Positions 21,653-33,289 of a DNA stretch of 64,000 nt are shown one piece after another. The position numbers and the translations under genes are program-made. Every line of letters starts with the position of its first letter. Position 1 is the stretch's first letter. Where the stretch lies: NCBI GenBank assembly GCA_032207245.1, contig CM063499.1:83973705-84037704 (forward strand), in the 5' to 3' direction. Under the pieces are notes generated by a model. That model saw nothing but the letters and a program-made list of their open reading frames with translations. It was not told the DNA's origin and ran no database searches. Source of the DNA: Pardosa pseudoannulata. Its lineage: Eukaryota > Arthropoda > Arachnida > Araneae > Lycosidae.

Positions 21653-23900
21653 ATGGCGGGTTTTTCTGTTGTGTCGTGGAACGTTCGTGGTCTTCGGGCC
21701 AGAGCCGCTTGGCTTAAATGCCCTGTTTTTTCTTCTGTTCCTGTTCTGCTTGCTCAGGAAACTTTTCTTACCCCGGATCTTCATTTTTCCTTTGACCAAA
21801 AGGTTCTGTATCGTAAGGATCGTCTGGGGGGAGGTGGAGGTGGCATCCTCACCACCGTTCAGCGCTGTTTTACCTCGATATATCTCTCTCTGCCCATTCA
21901 GCATTCTACTATTGAACACGTCGCTGTCAAAGTTTGGATTAATAATACTCCGCTTACTATTATTAATATCTATAGCCCAAGGTGCAGCTTTGATCTGGGT
22001 TACTTCAGTTCCCTGCTTGAAAATATTGAACCTCCATTTATTATTATGGGTGACCTAAATTTAAACCTCCTTAAACGGGGTAGCTACGGCCTGGCTCCGG
22101 TAAATCAGTTTCTTGATTGGGTCTCTAGGAATGATCTTTGCATTGTAAACATGGACATTCCTACCCGTTTCATGACTAGCAACTTACCCTCTGTTCTCGA
22201 TCTTGCGATCGTCTCTCCTGATTTGTTCCCATTAATCCAATTTTATGTTCACCCCGACAATTTTGACTCTGATCATTGTCCGATCTTCCTGCAACTTCAT
22301 GGTCCGTACGCTCAACGGATTTCTGGTGCTTTTCGTCTTTGCACTAACTGGTCCAGGGCTGGCGGTGACTTGAACGAGTGCATGAAACAGCATAATCTGA
22401 CCTCATACTCCGATCTCATATTTCCTTGCAAACAGGCTATTTCGGACAATAGACATTATCAAAGGATCTCTGGAACTTCTTACCCGCAGTGGTGGAACTC
22501 TAGGTGCTCTTGGCTCTTAGGGCAGAAAAGAAAATTCTTTCGGTTAGCTAAGCGCCTCTTTTTACGTGATCACTGGATAAAGTACAAAAAGATTTCTAGT
22601 ATCCTTCGGCGTCACATAAAGAGCAGCATTCGTAACTACTGGAATAATCTCTGTAATCGGCAAAACAGCATTCAAGTTATTTATCGAACTCTTAAAAAGC
22701 AGGCTAATAGACAAGCTCATGGTGGGACTCTCCTGTATAGTGGTATCAGTATTACCTGCCCCCGCCACCAAGCTGCTTTATTTGGACAGAATTTCTACCC
22801 GACGGCAAACCATCCACCTCTTCCTTACGCCTTAACTAATGCGGCTGTTGAGTTTGACGACGCTATCGATACCTTTGAGCTTCAGAGAGCGATCAAAACT
22901 GCGAAATGTACTGCTCCGGGGGAAGACGGCATCTCCATTAAGCTGATTAAACACATTGATGATGACAATCTGTGCAAAATTGTTCGCCTGTTTAATGATT
23001 TCCTTGGACAAGCCTACGTTCCGCCTCAGTGGCGCTCTGCCATTATTCTCCCTATTCTGAAGCCTAAGAAACCCAGTACACTGATTAGTTCTTACAGGCC
23101 TATTGCCCTTACTTCGGTTTGGTGTAAAATCTTCGAACGCATTATACTCCACCGTCTCACTCTCTGGGCTACTAACAACAACGTTTTTCCTCCTGGTCTC
23201 GGGGGCTTTCTTCCTAATAGGGATTGTCAAACTGTTTTGGCCAAGCTGTATCTTGACATCATGGACGCTCGTCTGAATAAGAAATACGTCCTTCTTGCAA
23301 ACTTAGACATTGAAAAAGCTTACGATTCCATTTGGATTGATGGACTGATCTACAAATTAGCCTCTATTGGTATTGGAGGGAATACACTATTATGGATTAC
23401 AAATTGGTTATATGATAGGGAGATCAAAGTGAATTGGCGCAGTCATATCTCTCCCCCACACAAAGTCAAAACTGGTATCCCCCAGGGCAGCGTGCTGTCA
23501 CCGTTCCTTTTTTCTGTTTACATGCAGGATATCTTCGATACGACCCCGGCCCGGGTTATCGGTGATGACCCCAATACAACGTGCAAGGACCTACAAACCG
23601 CTCTTGATAACATCGTAATGTGGTGTGACTATTGGAAGCTTTGCATCTCACCTATAAAAAGCGCTGCCATTAATTTTTCTAGGGGCAGATTTCCTTGTCC
23701 CGAGTGTCGTATTGCCGGCTACACTATCCCATGGAGTAAGTGCATCAAGGTTTTGGGCTGCTTTCTGACCTTTAATATGTCTCTGGCGTCTCAGATACAT
23801 CATCTGCGGGAAAAAACCCACCGTCGATTAAATATGCTAAAAGGATTGGTATACAAAACTCGTGGTGCTACAAGTCGGACTCTTCTCCCCGTCGTTAATG
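21653..23900 (+). CDS. LINE ORF2 (APE endonuclease + reverse transcriptase), partial
   Basis: Residues 1-215 form an exonuclease-endonuclease-phosphatase domain: W9-N10, E36, IINIYSP near 107, GDLNLN with D134/N136, D183, and SDH at 206-208. It would nick target DNA. The RT domain follows: APGEDG near 420, YRPIALT, motif A with LDIEKAYDS near 548, and motif B TGIPQGSVLSP near 606. Motif C should be a YADD-like box, but the sequence reads ARVIGDDPNTT (about 635) and the next block LQTALDNI comes roughly 10 residues too early, suggesting an in-frame deletion. The conserved WCDYWKL follows. The start is the MAGFSVVSWNVRG codon in the frame after ORF1; an ATG at 21584 would overlap ORF1. The protein is cut at the gap, and any continuation past 23900 is an artefact of reading through N. 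Confidence 0.85.
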
Positions 23901-24000
23901 NNNNNNNNNNNNNNNNNNNNNNNNNNNNNNNNNNNNNNNNNNNNNNNNNNNNNNNNNNNNNNNNNNNNNNNNNNNNNNNNNNNNNNNNNNNNNNNNNNNN
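23901..24000. other. Assembly gap of exactly 100 N
   Basis: One hundred undetermined bases separate LINE ORF2 from the 3' end of a zinc-finger gene. A round 100 N is the usual placeholder for a gap of unknown size, so real distance and linkage across it are uncertain. Confidence 0.99.
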
Positions 24001-24147
24001 TCTCGAAAAGACCACTTGACTGTTCATCTTCGTTCCCACACTGGAGAGAAACCATACACTTGTACTGTATGTAAGAAATCATTCTCTGAAAAATCCAAAT
24101 TACATGTTCATCTTCCTTCAAATTCTGGGGAGAAACCATATGCTTGA
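24001..24147 (+). pseudogene. C2H2 zinc-finger gene copy E, 3' remnant
   Basis: The frame is open from the gap edge to TGA at 24145. It encodes the end of one finger ([13 protein letters not shown]) and one further finger ([14 protein letters not shown], ending HVHLPSN). The last zinc-ligand His of that finger is Asn. The C-terminus ends GEKPYA before a TGA, as in copy C. The 5' part is lost in or beyond the gap, so whether an intact gene exists there is unknown. Confidence 0.75.
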
Positions 24148-24327
24148 ATTATATATAAGAATTCATTCTCTCAAAAATGCAGCTTAAATGTTTATCTTTG
24201 TTCCCACAATGCAGAGAAACCATATTGTTGTAATGTAAGAAATCATTATCTTGGAAATACAGCTTAGGTATTCATCATTGTTCCCACATTGGTTAGAAAC
24301 CCTATTTTTGTAGTGTATGTAAGAAAT
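24148..24327 (+). pseudogene. Decayed finger tract of copy E, truncated
   Basis: Two to three degenerate 84-bp units as in the other copies, ending abruptly after GTATGTAAGAAAT. It is followed by 34 bp of unrelated sequence (24328-24361) and then by the 5' flank of unit B. Several kilobases of 3' and 5' flank present between other copies are missing here. Confidence 0.65.
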
Positions 24328-24361
24328 GAGTCCCTGAATCAGTCTATTGAATTTGTCACAA

Positions 24362-25187
24362 TAAGTCACAAGCCCATTTTTTTTTTTACATTTTTGGAAT
24401 TTCTGTGTCTGGAATTATAAAAAAAATAATAAGTTGTTCTACTCACCCACATGTGCAAATTCCTCATTTTTCAGTATATATATTTGTAAGTAAGAATCAC
24501 AAAGAATGCTGAGGGTCCATTTTTTTTTTGTATAGTTTGGAGATTTACAAATTTTCAAAATGGCATTAGCTGAAGCTGAACTATTGTTCTTTGGAAGAAA
24601 ACTGAAACTTTGAAAAACTTTTTAAAAATTGAAATTAATATAATTAATTTTACATATTTAATAATTGTTGAAAGTAACAAGTATTATTAACTCCCAAAAC
24701 TTTTTACATCAATGCTATCAATGTTACTTATTGCGATGTTGTATTTTAATTTGTCAAGCTATGATAAATATCAAAATTTAAAAGCATCTTTTTGGACTAA
24801 CACATAAAACATACACCGTTCTAAAATTTGTGGTGGCAGGTGCTTAGTAAACCTCTACCCCTACCGGTAAAAATGTCACTGTTCTTATTTATTGCTCGGA
24901 GAATGGTTATTGATAAAGTATAAGCATTAGCTCGGTTTTTATAACTCTATATTATCCAGTACAATACAAAGGGGATAAAAAAAAAAAAATCATATTTTTC
25001 TCCTTTTAGTTTTGGCTAGTGACAATTGAAGTAGAAGTGTATGGAAATTTAGATTTAATGTAAACTTCAGAAGATTTCTATTTCTATAACAATCAAGTTT
25101 TGTCAAGTTTAATATTTGAAAAAGAAAGATGTATTTACAAATACCTCAAACAAAAGGAAATAATAAAAAAAAATTTTTCTTCCTTAG
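24362..25187 (+). repeat. 5' flank of unit B (truncated)
   Basis: Aligns with about 1336-2169 of unit A and the equivalents in C and D. The first ~1.3 kb of the standard flank, including the MITE site, is missing. No gene is seen. Confidence 0.65.
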
Positions 25188-25408
25188 GTATATTAAATTT
25201 TTTTTAAGAAGAGTGTATTTTTGCCTTTTCTGATCTTGTGACATGTTGGGAAAGCATTATTCCTCAGATGTCCAGATTTTCTTGAAAATGAAAAAGAGAC
25301 AAGAAGAGTCATTGATTCAGATATCTGGCTTTAAGAGATATTGATAATCACATGCCGTTAAAATTTTAGCAGTTGAATTGCTTTGTGCAAAAATTAATTC
25401 TTCACCAG
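25188..25408 (+). other. Putative 5' UTR exon of ZNF copy B
   Basis: Bounded by ...TTCCTTAG and TTCACCAG|GTAATA. It is the paralogue of 2170-2389 with both splice signals kept. Confidence 0.5.
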
Positions 25409-27575
25409 GTAATAAAATTCTGGACCATTTACTCTTTCCTGAATATTTAAAAAAAATATTCAGATTATAATATTTTATAAATAAATTTTAATTTTATAAT
25501 TTTGTTGATTAAAAAGGTTCATATATTATATTAATTTCTTTTTAGTATTTTGATATCAAGGTTCAGAAAAGGAATATTATTATAACTATTTAATACATGT
25601 CATTTTATGTTATTGTTATGGAAAAAAATTACCAGTAAAACAGAATTCAAATTTTCGTTTACCTCTGTACCAGTTATTTAAATTGTAGATAAATTTATAA
25701 TTTTTACGACCAATTGAAAATTGTTGAAAACACTGCCATACACTATGGTATAGTAGGAATGCTTAGTTCTTAAAATTGATGTAAGAGCGTCTCATCTGAA
25801 TTTGCAGTGCATACCTTATCAAAATGTATCAGAAGCTACATATTCCTTGTGTTATCAGTTTATCCCTAATCTAAAAAACTTATAGAAAATTACACTGATT
25901 GTTAGGTACAAAGTACAAAAGATAAGTTCTTTTTTTCTGGATAAAGTAGGTTGAATTCTACCCAGTTTTTGAGTCACAATGATTACAGCTATGTCTCATT
26001 GCTATTATCATAGCTGCAACATGTAGAGGAATTCAAAAATCGTAAAAAATTTCACAATAAAGGATGTAAAAAATATATCCTTGCTTTAAAAACATATGAA
26101 ATAGATTGCATATAGCACTTTTTTCTTTATTATTTATTTCAAAATAACTTGCAAATTAGCTAAAAAAATATCTTTTGAATGCTTTAATAACAAAATACTG
26201 CTAATAAATATTTAGCAATAATTTAAGACATTTTATTCAAAAGAAAAAACTTCAAATACAACTGTTTCAAAGCCAACTTTTAGTATAAAATAATGCAATT
26301 CAAAACTAGTTTTTTAATGTTAGAAAGTTTTTAGAATATGTAAAAAAATTTATTTTAAGATTTCAAGATTTCCTATCATTTATACAAAAATTTCTTCTGC
26401 ATAATTTAAAATTGATTTTTCAATTTTAAAAAGTGATTAACATTTTAAATTTATTTTAATAATACAATTATTTATAAATCCTGTCCTCTTATATAACAAA
26501 AAACCTGAATAGTTTTCAAATTCCCCAAAAAGCATCTAAACACCATTAAAGTATAGTAAAAACCCATATAAAACCCGAAAACAGCCCAAAAACCCACTGG
26601 GCTGGGTTTTTTCTAAAAAAACCCGGGTTTTTGCCAACCCTGGTTACAAGCCTCTTTTAAATTTGGCGCTTGTTAAGAAATCATCCTTATACTTTTGCAG
26701 TTAATTTCTAGGATTAGTTTCATTATCTTCCTACAAGAGAAACTTCTCTCTGAAAGTGTCACCGGAAGTGAAAACTACTTTCCTTTTATCAATATTTTGG
26801 GTCCGTGGTATCCAAATTAGTCAATGTCATGTCCCTTTAAGATTGGAAATTTTTTACTCTTTTACCCTTTAGAGTTTTTAGGGTCAGTGGGATACCATGT
26901 TAACAAAAACCCTGGTATTTTAAGATATGGTGTTTAATTGAACAGTTGTAGTGTTTGTTTTTTTTTTATCATTTTTTAATATGTTAAATTATTAAAAACC
27001 AAATATTCAATGAACTTATTAGTTTTTACAGCAGATTCAGATTACCTTCTATATTCAACAGTAAAGCAAGTTTAAACAAATAAAAATATTTACTGTTAAA
27101 GTTTACTACTGTCCAATTTATTCTTTGCCCCCATCTCCACTAAATTAAAAAAAAAAAAATTTAAAGTGAGACAAAACTTGGATACTAGTATATGTTTTAT
27201 TATTTTGCAGGTTACATTTTTTTAAAGCATTCCTCTATAAATGGTACTTGACATCAGAATATAATATTGATGTTTTTGTGGATAACAAGCTTTATACTTA
27301 ACTAGAAGATGTTCATACGAATCTACACTTCTAATTCCTGTTTTTAAAATTGAAGATATCAGAACAGGTTGTCTTTATGTGGGAGAATTTTTAAGCAAGT
27401 GCAAATAATTTTAAAAATAGATATATCTACTAGGTATAAAAATTAATATTTTGCAAAAATCAGATGTAAACTGATATACAATTTTGAAGATGTTTAAAAC
27501 AGTATTTCTACTGAAATAGGCCATTAAAAATTAAATTAAGTTATATGTATTAGTCAGACTTCTATTTTTGTTGAT
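25409..27575 (+). other. Putative intron and 5' UTR of ZNF copy B
   Basis: The intron-like part runs to the acceptor TATTTTGCAG ending at 27210, and the 5' untranslated part continues to the ATG at 27576. The CAGGGTTGGC-ended TE segment is at about 26500-26644. AT-rich and otherwise featureless. Confidence 0.45.
26500..26644 (-). mobile_element. TE end with CAGGGTTGGCAAAAACC terminus, unit B
   Basis: Same insertion as at 3560-3708 and 38290-38440, including the GCCCAGTGGGTTTTTGGGCT palindrome on the - strand. The left limit is approximate. Confidence 0.4.
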
Positions 27576-28983
27576 ATGGATAAAAGCACATTGGATCCCT
27601 TCAGTTTCATATACAGTAAGGAAAGCCCATTTACTTGTTATGTATGTAAGAAATCGTTCTCTATGAAATCCAGTTTAGATATTCATATTCGTTCCCACAC
27701 TGGGGAGAAACCATATACTTGTTGTGTATGTGAAAAATCCTTCTCTAAACAAAGTGACTTAAATGTTCATCTTCGTTCCCACACTGGCGAGAAACCATAT
27801 GCTTGTAGAGTATGTGAAAAATCCTTCTCTCAAAAAGGCCAATTAACTGTTCATCTTCGATCCCACACTGGGGAGAAACCATATGCTTGCAGTATATGTA
27901 AGAAATCATTCTCTCGGAAAGACAACTTAGATATTCATCTTCGTTCCCACACTAGAGAGAAACCTTATCCTTGTAATATATGTAAGAAACCATTCTCTAA
28001 GAAATACAAGCTTAGATATTCATCTGCGTTCCCACACTGGGGAGAAACCATATGCTTGTAGAGCATGTGAGAAATCCTTTTCTCAAAAAGGCCAATTAAC
28101 TGTTCATCTTCATTCCCACACTCTGGAGAAACCATATGCTTGCAGTATATGTAAGAAATCATTCTCTCGGAAAGAAAGCTTAAAAATTCATCTTCGTTGT
28201 CACACTGGAGAGAAACCTTATCCTTGTAATATATGTAAGAAACCATTCTCTGAGAAATCCAGATTAGATATTCATCTTCGTTCCCACACTGGGGAGAAAC
28301 CATATGTTTGCAGTGTATGTGAAAAATCCTTCTCTCTAAAAGGCCAATTAACTGTTCATCTTCGTTCCCACACTGGGGAGAAACCATATGCTTGTAGAGT
28401 ATGTGAAAAATCCTTCTCTCAAAAAGGCCATTTAACTGTTCATCTTCGTTCCTACACTGGGGAGAAACCATATGCTTGCAGTATATGTAAGAAATCATTC
28501 TCTCGGAAAGACAGCTTAGATATTCATCTTCGTTCCCACACTGGAGAGAAACCTTATCCTTGTAATATATGTAAGAAACCATTCTCTAAGAAATCCAGAT
28601 TAGATATTCATCTTCGTTCTCATACTGGAGAGAAACCATATGCTTGTAGTGTATGTGAAAAATCCTTCTCTCAAAAAGGCCACTTAGCTTTTCATCTTCG
28701 TTTCCATACTGGGGAGAAACCATATGCTTGTAGTGTATGTAAGAAACCATTCTCTAATAAATCCAGCTTAGATATTCATCTTCGTTCCCACATCGGGGAG
28801 AAACCATATGCTTGTAGTGTATGTGAAAAATCTTTCTCTCGAAAAGACCACTTGACTGTTCATCTTCGTTCCCACACTGGAGAGAAACCATACACTTGTA
28901 CTGTATGTAAGAAATCATTTTGTCAAAAATCCAATTTAAATGTTCATCTTTTTTCCCATGCTGCGGAGAAACCATATGTTTGA
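27576..28983 (+). pseudogene. C2H2 zinc-finger gene copy B, +1 frameshifted (16 fingers)
   Basis: MDKSTLDPFSFIYSKESPF leads into four intact fingers. The fifth is broken by one extra base within 28005-28011 (AAATACAAGCTTAG against the paralogous AAATCCAGATTAG), and translation from the ATG ends at 28061 after a short out-of-frame tail. From 28012 the other frame is open to the shared TGA at 28981 and encodes eleven more fingers, all with zinc ligands except one in which the last His is Tyr (HLRSY). A three-finger module (GQ-type, RKD/RKE-type, KKPF-type) is repeated three times, so the array expanded by 252-bp steps. The lack of other damage fits recent loss or a sequencing error. The extra base is not in a homopolymer. 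The leader lacks any effector domain. Confidence 0.8.
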
Positions 28984-29590
28984 ATTATATATAAGAATTC
29001 ATTCCCTCAAAAATGCAGCTTAAATGTTCATCTGTGTTCCTACAATGCAGAGAAACTATACGGTTGTACTTTAAGAAAATCTATCTTTGAAATACAGATT
29101 AGGTATTCAATATTGTTCCCATATGCTTGCAGTATATGTAAGTATATATTGGTTAGAAACCCTATTTTTGTAGTCTATGCAAGAAATCCTTCTCTGAAGA
29201 AAGCCTCTTAAATGCTCACCATTTTTTGCACAAATGGGAGAAACCATGTGCTTGTAGTGTATGTAAGTTATCATTCTCTCTAAATGCAAGTTAAATGTTC
29301 ACCTTCGTTCCCACAATGTGGAGAATCCATATGGTTCTACTGTATGTAAGAAATCATTCTCTGTCAAAAGCACTTTAGATGTTCATATTCATTTCCCCAC
29401 TGGGATAAACCATATGCTAGTAGGATCATTCTCTCAAAAAATAATCTTAAATGTTCATCTTTGTTCACAGACTGAGGAGAAAGCACATGCTTATGTTGTA
29501 TGTAAGAAATTTTTTTTACAAAAAATAGAACTTTAATGTTTATCTCCGCACGCAAACTCTGGAAAAATCATGTTTTTACTATAGAGAAAG
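28984..29590 (+). pseudogene. Decayed zinc-finger tract downstream of copy B
   Basis: Paralogue of 5534-6130, with the same degenerate finger order. Near 29110-29150 a local rearrangement (CATATGCTTGCAGTATATG followed by AAGTATATATTGG) disturbs one unit. Confidence 0.7.
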
Positions 29591-29831
29591 AATCATGAAT
29601 TAATTTTGTTGTTAAACAGTGATTGACATATACATATTGAAAGAAAGCCTTGCAACATAGATAAGGAACTTTCTTTGCTCAAAATATTGTTTCAGCAATT
29701 CTGTGCATAATTAGAATTATTGCTTTCCAGGTAGACATCAAGGACCTTTGAATCTTTTTGACTCTTATTTTTTTTCATCTGTAGTCATAAGTGTTTAATG
29801 ATGGCCAATATTGAACATTTATCAATATTAA

Positions 29832-30000
29832 AGTGTCGAACGATGGCCGATTGGTTAGGGTGCTGGCCTTCGTTTACGGAGTTCGTGGGTTCGAATCCCA
29901 CAGTGTATTGATGTTTGTAGCCGTTCAGAATCGGATTTAAGCTGTAGGTTCCGGGTCTCATTAGCCCTAGTGTTGCAAAAAGTAGACCGTAGCACTCAAA
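29832..30000 (+). mobile_element. tRNA-derived SINE with 11-bp target duplication, unit B
   Basis: The head contains an A-box-like TGGCCGATTGG and a perfect B-box GGTTCGAATCCC. The non-tRNA tail contains TTTAAGCTGTAGGTTCC, CATTAGCCCTAGTG and GTAGACCGTAGCACTC. ATCAATATTAA flanks both sides (29821-29831 and 30001-30011). The same insertion is in C and D, while A has the empty site at 6355-6365. Confidence 0.9.
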
Positions 30001-30480
30001 ATCAATATTAAGTTTATCTATGATTTATTCATAGTTTTGTTTGTTAACTGTTTATTCATTCACAAATTGCTGTGCTGCTTTGTATGGTATTATATTGCCT
30101 GTATTTTGTGTTTTAAAACTGTTCAAGAATTTTTAAAATAATCGTTTTAGCTATTAGTCTAGAGGTGCATTTTTTTACTCTTTTTAACAATTGAATCCTA
30201 AGAAGAAATAATTACAGTTTACCAATTACATAAAGACAACTGTTCAGGGAAACCAATTTTAATGCATCACATCCTCATTGTTTGTTGAAAAATCATCATA
30301 CCTGTTGTTTTTTGTTCTCTCACTACTTGCAAATTAAAGAGCATTTTCTCATGAGTACATTTCTAATGCTGAACGTCGTATTGATAATTGTGAAATCTTT
30401 TACTTGTAATGTTTTTTTTTTTATGGTAAATACTTATTTTGTGAAATCTGCAATAATGTCACGTGTATTTAAACTTGGAA

Positions 30481-30486
30481 AATAAA
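30481..30486 (+). terminator. Candidate poly(A) signal, copy B
   Basis: AATAAA in the conserved context described for copy A. Confidence 0.4.
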
Positions 30487-30798
30487 CTTTTATTCAGGAA
30501 ATTTGCTGTAATTCCTGTATGTTTAAGCATTTTAAAACAAAATTTTTTTATTCTTATAAATTTCATAATTATTTTAGAAATCTTATTTTGTATGAGAGTT
30601 TTACTGCTAAGTTACACTGCCCTATTGTTACATCTCTTGCACAGAATTTTGTCTGACAGGTAGTTACCCTTTACGCTACTAAATGGATTGAAGTTGCTGA
30701 GTGAAGCAGGGGTGATTCTAAACAGAAATTTATAAAAAGTTATGTGGGTTTATATTAAAAATTGTAAAATATAGAGTCATTTTCACAGATGTTTAAAA

Positions 30799-30968
30799 GC
30801 CGTACGATAGGCGAATGGTAGAGCGCTGCTCTTCGGAACCGAAGTTCGTGGTTCAAATCCCGCTATTGGCATGGATGTTTGTAGCCTCGGAATCGTCTTT
30901 AAGCTGTAGGTCCCAGTCTCATTAGCCCTCGTGTGCAAAACAGTAGACCGTAGTGCCCAAAACCAAAC
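30799..30968 (+). mobile_element. tRNA-derived SINE with 15-bp target duplication, unit B
   Basis: It starts GCCGTACGATAGGCGAATGG and has a B-box-like GTGGTTCAAATCCCGCT and the same tail as the other copies. CACAGATGTTTAAAA flanks it exactly at 30784-30798 and 30969-30983. The same insertion is at 42737-42910 in unit C. It could be mistaken for a tRNA gene, but the tail and duplication mark it as a SINE. Confidence 0.9.
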
Positions 30969-30983
30969 CACAGATGTTTAAAA

Positions 30984-32985
30984 ATAATTTGGTAAAAAAT
31001 CTTTTTTAAAATAATTTTTTTTTTTTTTTTTTACATTATCTTGCTCCTGAAATAAAGTATCTATAAAAAAATTTTTGTAGGCAATAAAAAACATTATGTG
31101 TCTAACCATTTTTTTTGTTGCTGTCAGAAATTTTTATTCTGCCAAGAATAAGAATAAAATGTTTCTGTCAGTTGATAAGTGCAATATGTGTTTAAATCAA
31201 ATAGCTGTGTCATGCAACAAAGCTAAGACATCTAGAATTGGTGTGATTCTAGTAATAATAGTATAGTGAAGCCATAAAGAGGAATTTTCAAATTTTATTT
31301 TTAAACAATAGAAGACCAAAAAAGTATGCAGGACAGTACCTTTTTTCATTTTATTAGAGGTCCTAGTTAGGGATTTTTACTGGGATTTTTATCGAACTCT
31401 TTAATGTCTCTCAAAAACACTACTTTCCTCTGCCTAGTTTGTGACGTCACAGTTCATGAAAACACTGACAGCATATGTTGTGTACATGGGAGTATGCGAC
31501 TTTTTAATTTGTTTTTTATTCAAAGATTCACATTAATAGAAAGTTTTTTTTTATTTGTCTGACATTAAAGTGTCATATTCTGAATATTCTATTGTGTCAC
31601 TCTGTACAAATACAACAATGAATTGTAATAAAAAGATAATTTTCAGCACTCTAAAGATCCCACTATACGTAAAACATGGACTAATGCTGTCAAACTGATG
31701 AGAAATTAAACTGCGAATTATCATAAAAATTATCTTTTTGGATGTGTGATGACCATTTTTCTATAATTAAACCTTTGCTTTTTTTAATACTACGTTTTAA
31801 AGTGCTGTTTTTAGCTTTAAAAAATTCCTCATTTTAGAGTATTTTCAGAAAGTTTAGTTACTGTATAATGAGTTTATGAAGGATATAAATTGTGATAATT
31901 AGTTATTACATAACTTTAAAAAAAATATGTATTTTCAAAATATTTTCTTGTGAGATACCTACTTTCTTGAATATAGAGGTTCACTCTGTGACGTCTTTCA
32001 ATTAAATTGGATACTAATTTGAAAAAATGTATAAATGTATTTTTTTAAATACTCTACTGATATTACTTTAAAATTGTAAATTTAAATCCATAAACTATAT
32101 AAATTTTTTATTTGACATTTATATTAAGCAATAAAAATGTATTAATATTTAATGTATAAATCGAAAGTAGTACAATCTTTAAGTTTAAAAAGTACAATGA
32201 AGAATCTGAAAAATACATTTCAAAAAGTAAGCAATGTTTTTTTTTTAAATAAATAGTACACTCAATTTTATATTTATAATGAAATTACAAACACACAATA
32301 TCAATTTCATATTTCAGTGCAACAAATAAAATCTCGGTATTAATTTTTCTGAAATATATACATCATTATTTCCATATGCCATCAAAAACAGGTTCTATTT
32401 CCATAAAAGATACTAATGTATATTTACTCTTTTTCCTATTACATTTCATGTTTGTGTAAATTTTTGGGCTTAAGTTATTCGTGAAGCTTATGCTATTCTT
32501 AAAATTAACATTCAACCAAAATTGCACAAACCATACTGTTTATGTTATTATCCTTTTATGCTAATATATTTTTATAAAATTTCTTTATTCATTTTTATAA
32601 ATTATTTAATAAAGAACGTTAAAGCATAATAGCCATTATTCTGTTAATTAAAAATAATTCAGAGATGAATCTCTGAATGTAAGCATGAAATAATTGGTAT
32701 TTTGCATAAAAAAAGGAGTAATCCTTTAGGAAAGATAATAAATGGGGATTTTTACAATGGTGATCTTTGTAATCATACATGATGTGGGTTTTACAGCATA
32801 ATTTAAGTGTTTTGATCCAAGAATGCTTTTTAATATAATATTTCCAACAACATTATCTCAATACTTTTGATATATTTTTTATTTTACCAGATTAAAATAA
32901 CATCCATACATAACTTCCAATTAAAAGTAATATAAATACCTTCTCTAATTTTTCTTTTAAACATTACTTCTATTTCTATATATAA
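30984..32985. repeat. B/C-type intergenic flank
   Basis: Aligns with 42939-44964 downstream of C and has no counterpart downstream of A or D. AT-rich with homopolymer runs. One TGTGACGTCAC-like CRE palindrome lies near 31441 and is not conserved in C (GAGACGTTGC). No gene is seen. Confidence 0.65.
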
Positions 32986-33289
32986 AACGTAATACTGCAA
33001 AAACAAATGTGTATGTGTGCATAAATAAAAGTATGTTTAATGTGTTGTCAGAGCCTAAAAACAGAACAGCTGTGGTTAGAATTTATAGAACACTTATATA
33101 TTTGTAGTGATGGAAGATAAACTGAAAAATATGAAAAATTATTTTACGTATCTGTAGGTTTTGATTCCTCGTATTTCCGCTCCCAATAAATCAGAATTAT
33201 TTCCAAAAACGAAATTATTCATATGCTGCAAATTATTTTAAAATGGGGATCTTTTGAACCGTACATGAATGTGGTTTAAACCCACTGAA

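Larger units (their letters stand above)
20139..23900 (+). mobile_element. Jockey-type non-LTR retrotransposon, 3' end lost in gap
   Basis: Contains a short 5' region, ORF1 with three zinc knuckles, and ORF2 with endonuclease and reverse transcriptase. It is cut at the N gap before the end of ORF2. GC content is well above the surroundings. The ORF1 plus APE-type endonuclease plus RT arrangement is that of the jockey/I group. The presence or absence of RNase H cannot be judged here because the C-terminus is missing. The 5' boundary is approximate. The element is probably inactive because motif C of the RT is damaged. Confidence 0.85.

Noticed and set aside
21584..24019. 811-residue open frame running from the LINE into zinc-finger sequence
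   Set aside because: It crosses 100 N, so the apparent fusion is an artefact; ORF2 is supported only to 23900.
27576..29000. CRISPR-like regular repeats
   Set aside because: The 84-bp spacing is that of C2H2 finger codons, and the unit is coding throughout.
29832..30000. tRNA gene suggested by A- and B-box
   Set aside because: The non-tRNA tail, the target duplications and multiple identical insertions show a SINE. No proper acceptor stem closes around the head.
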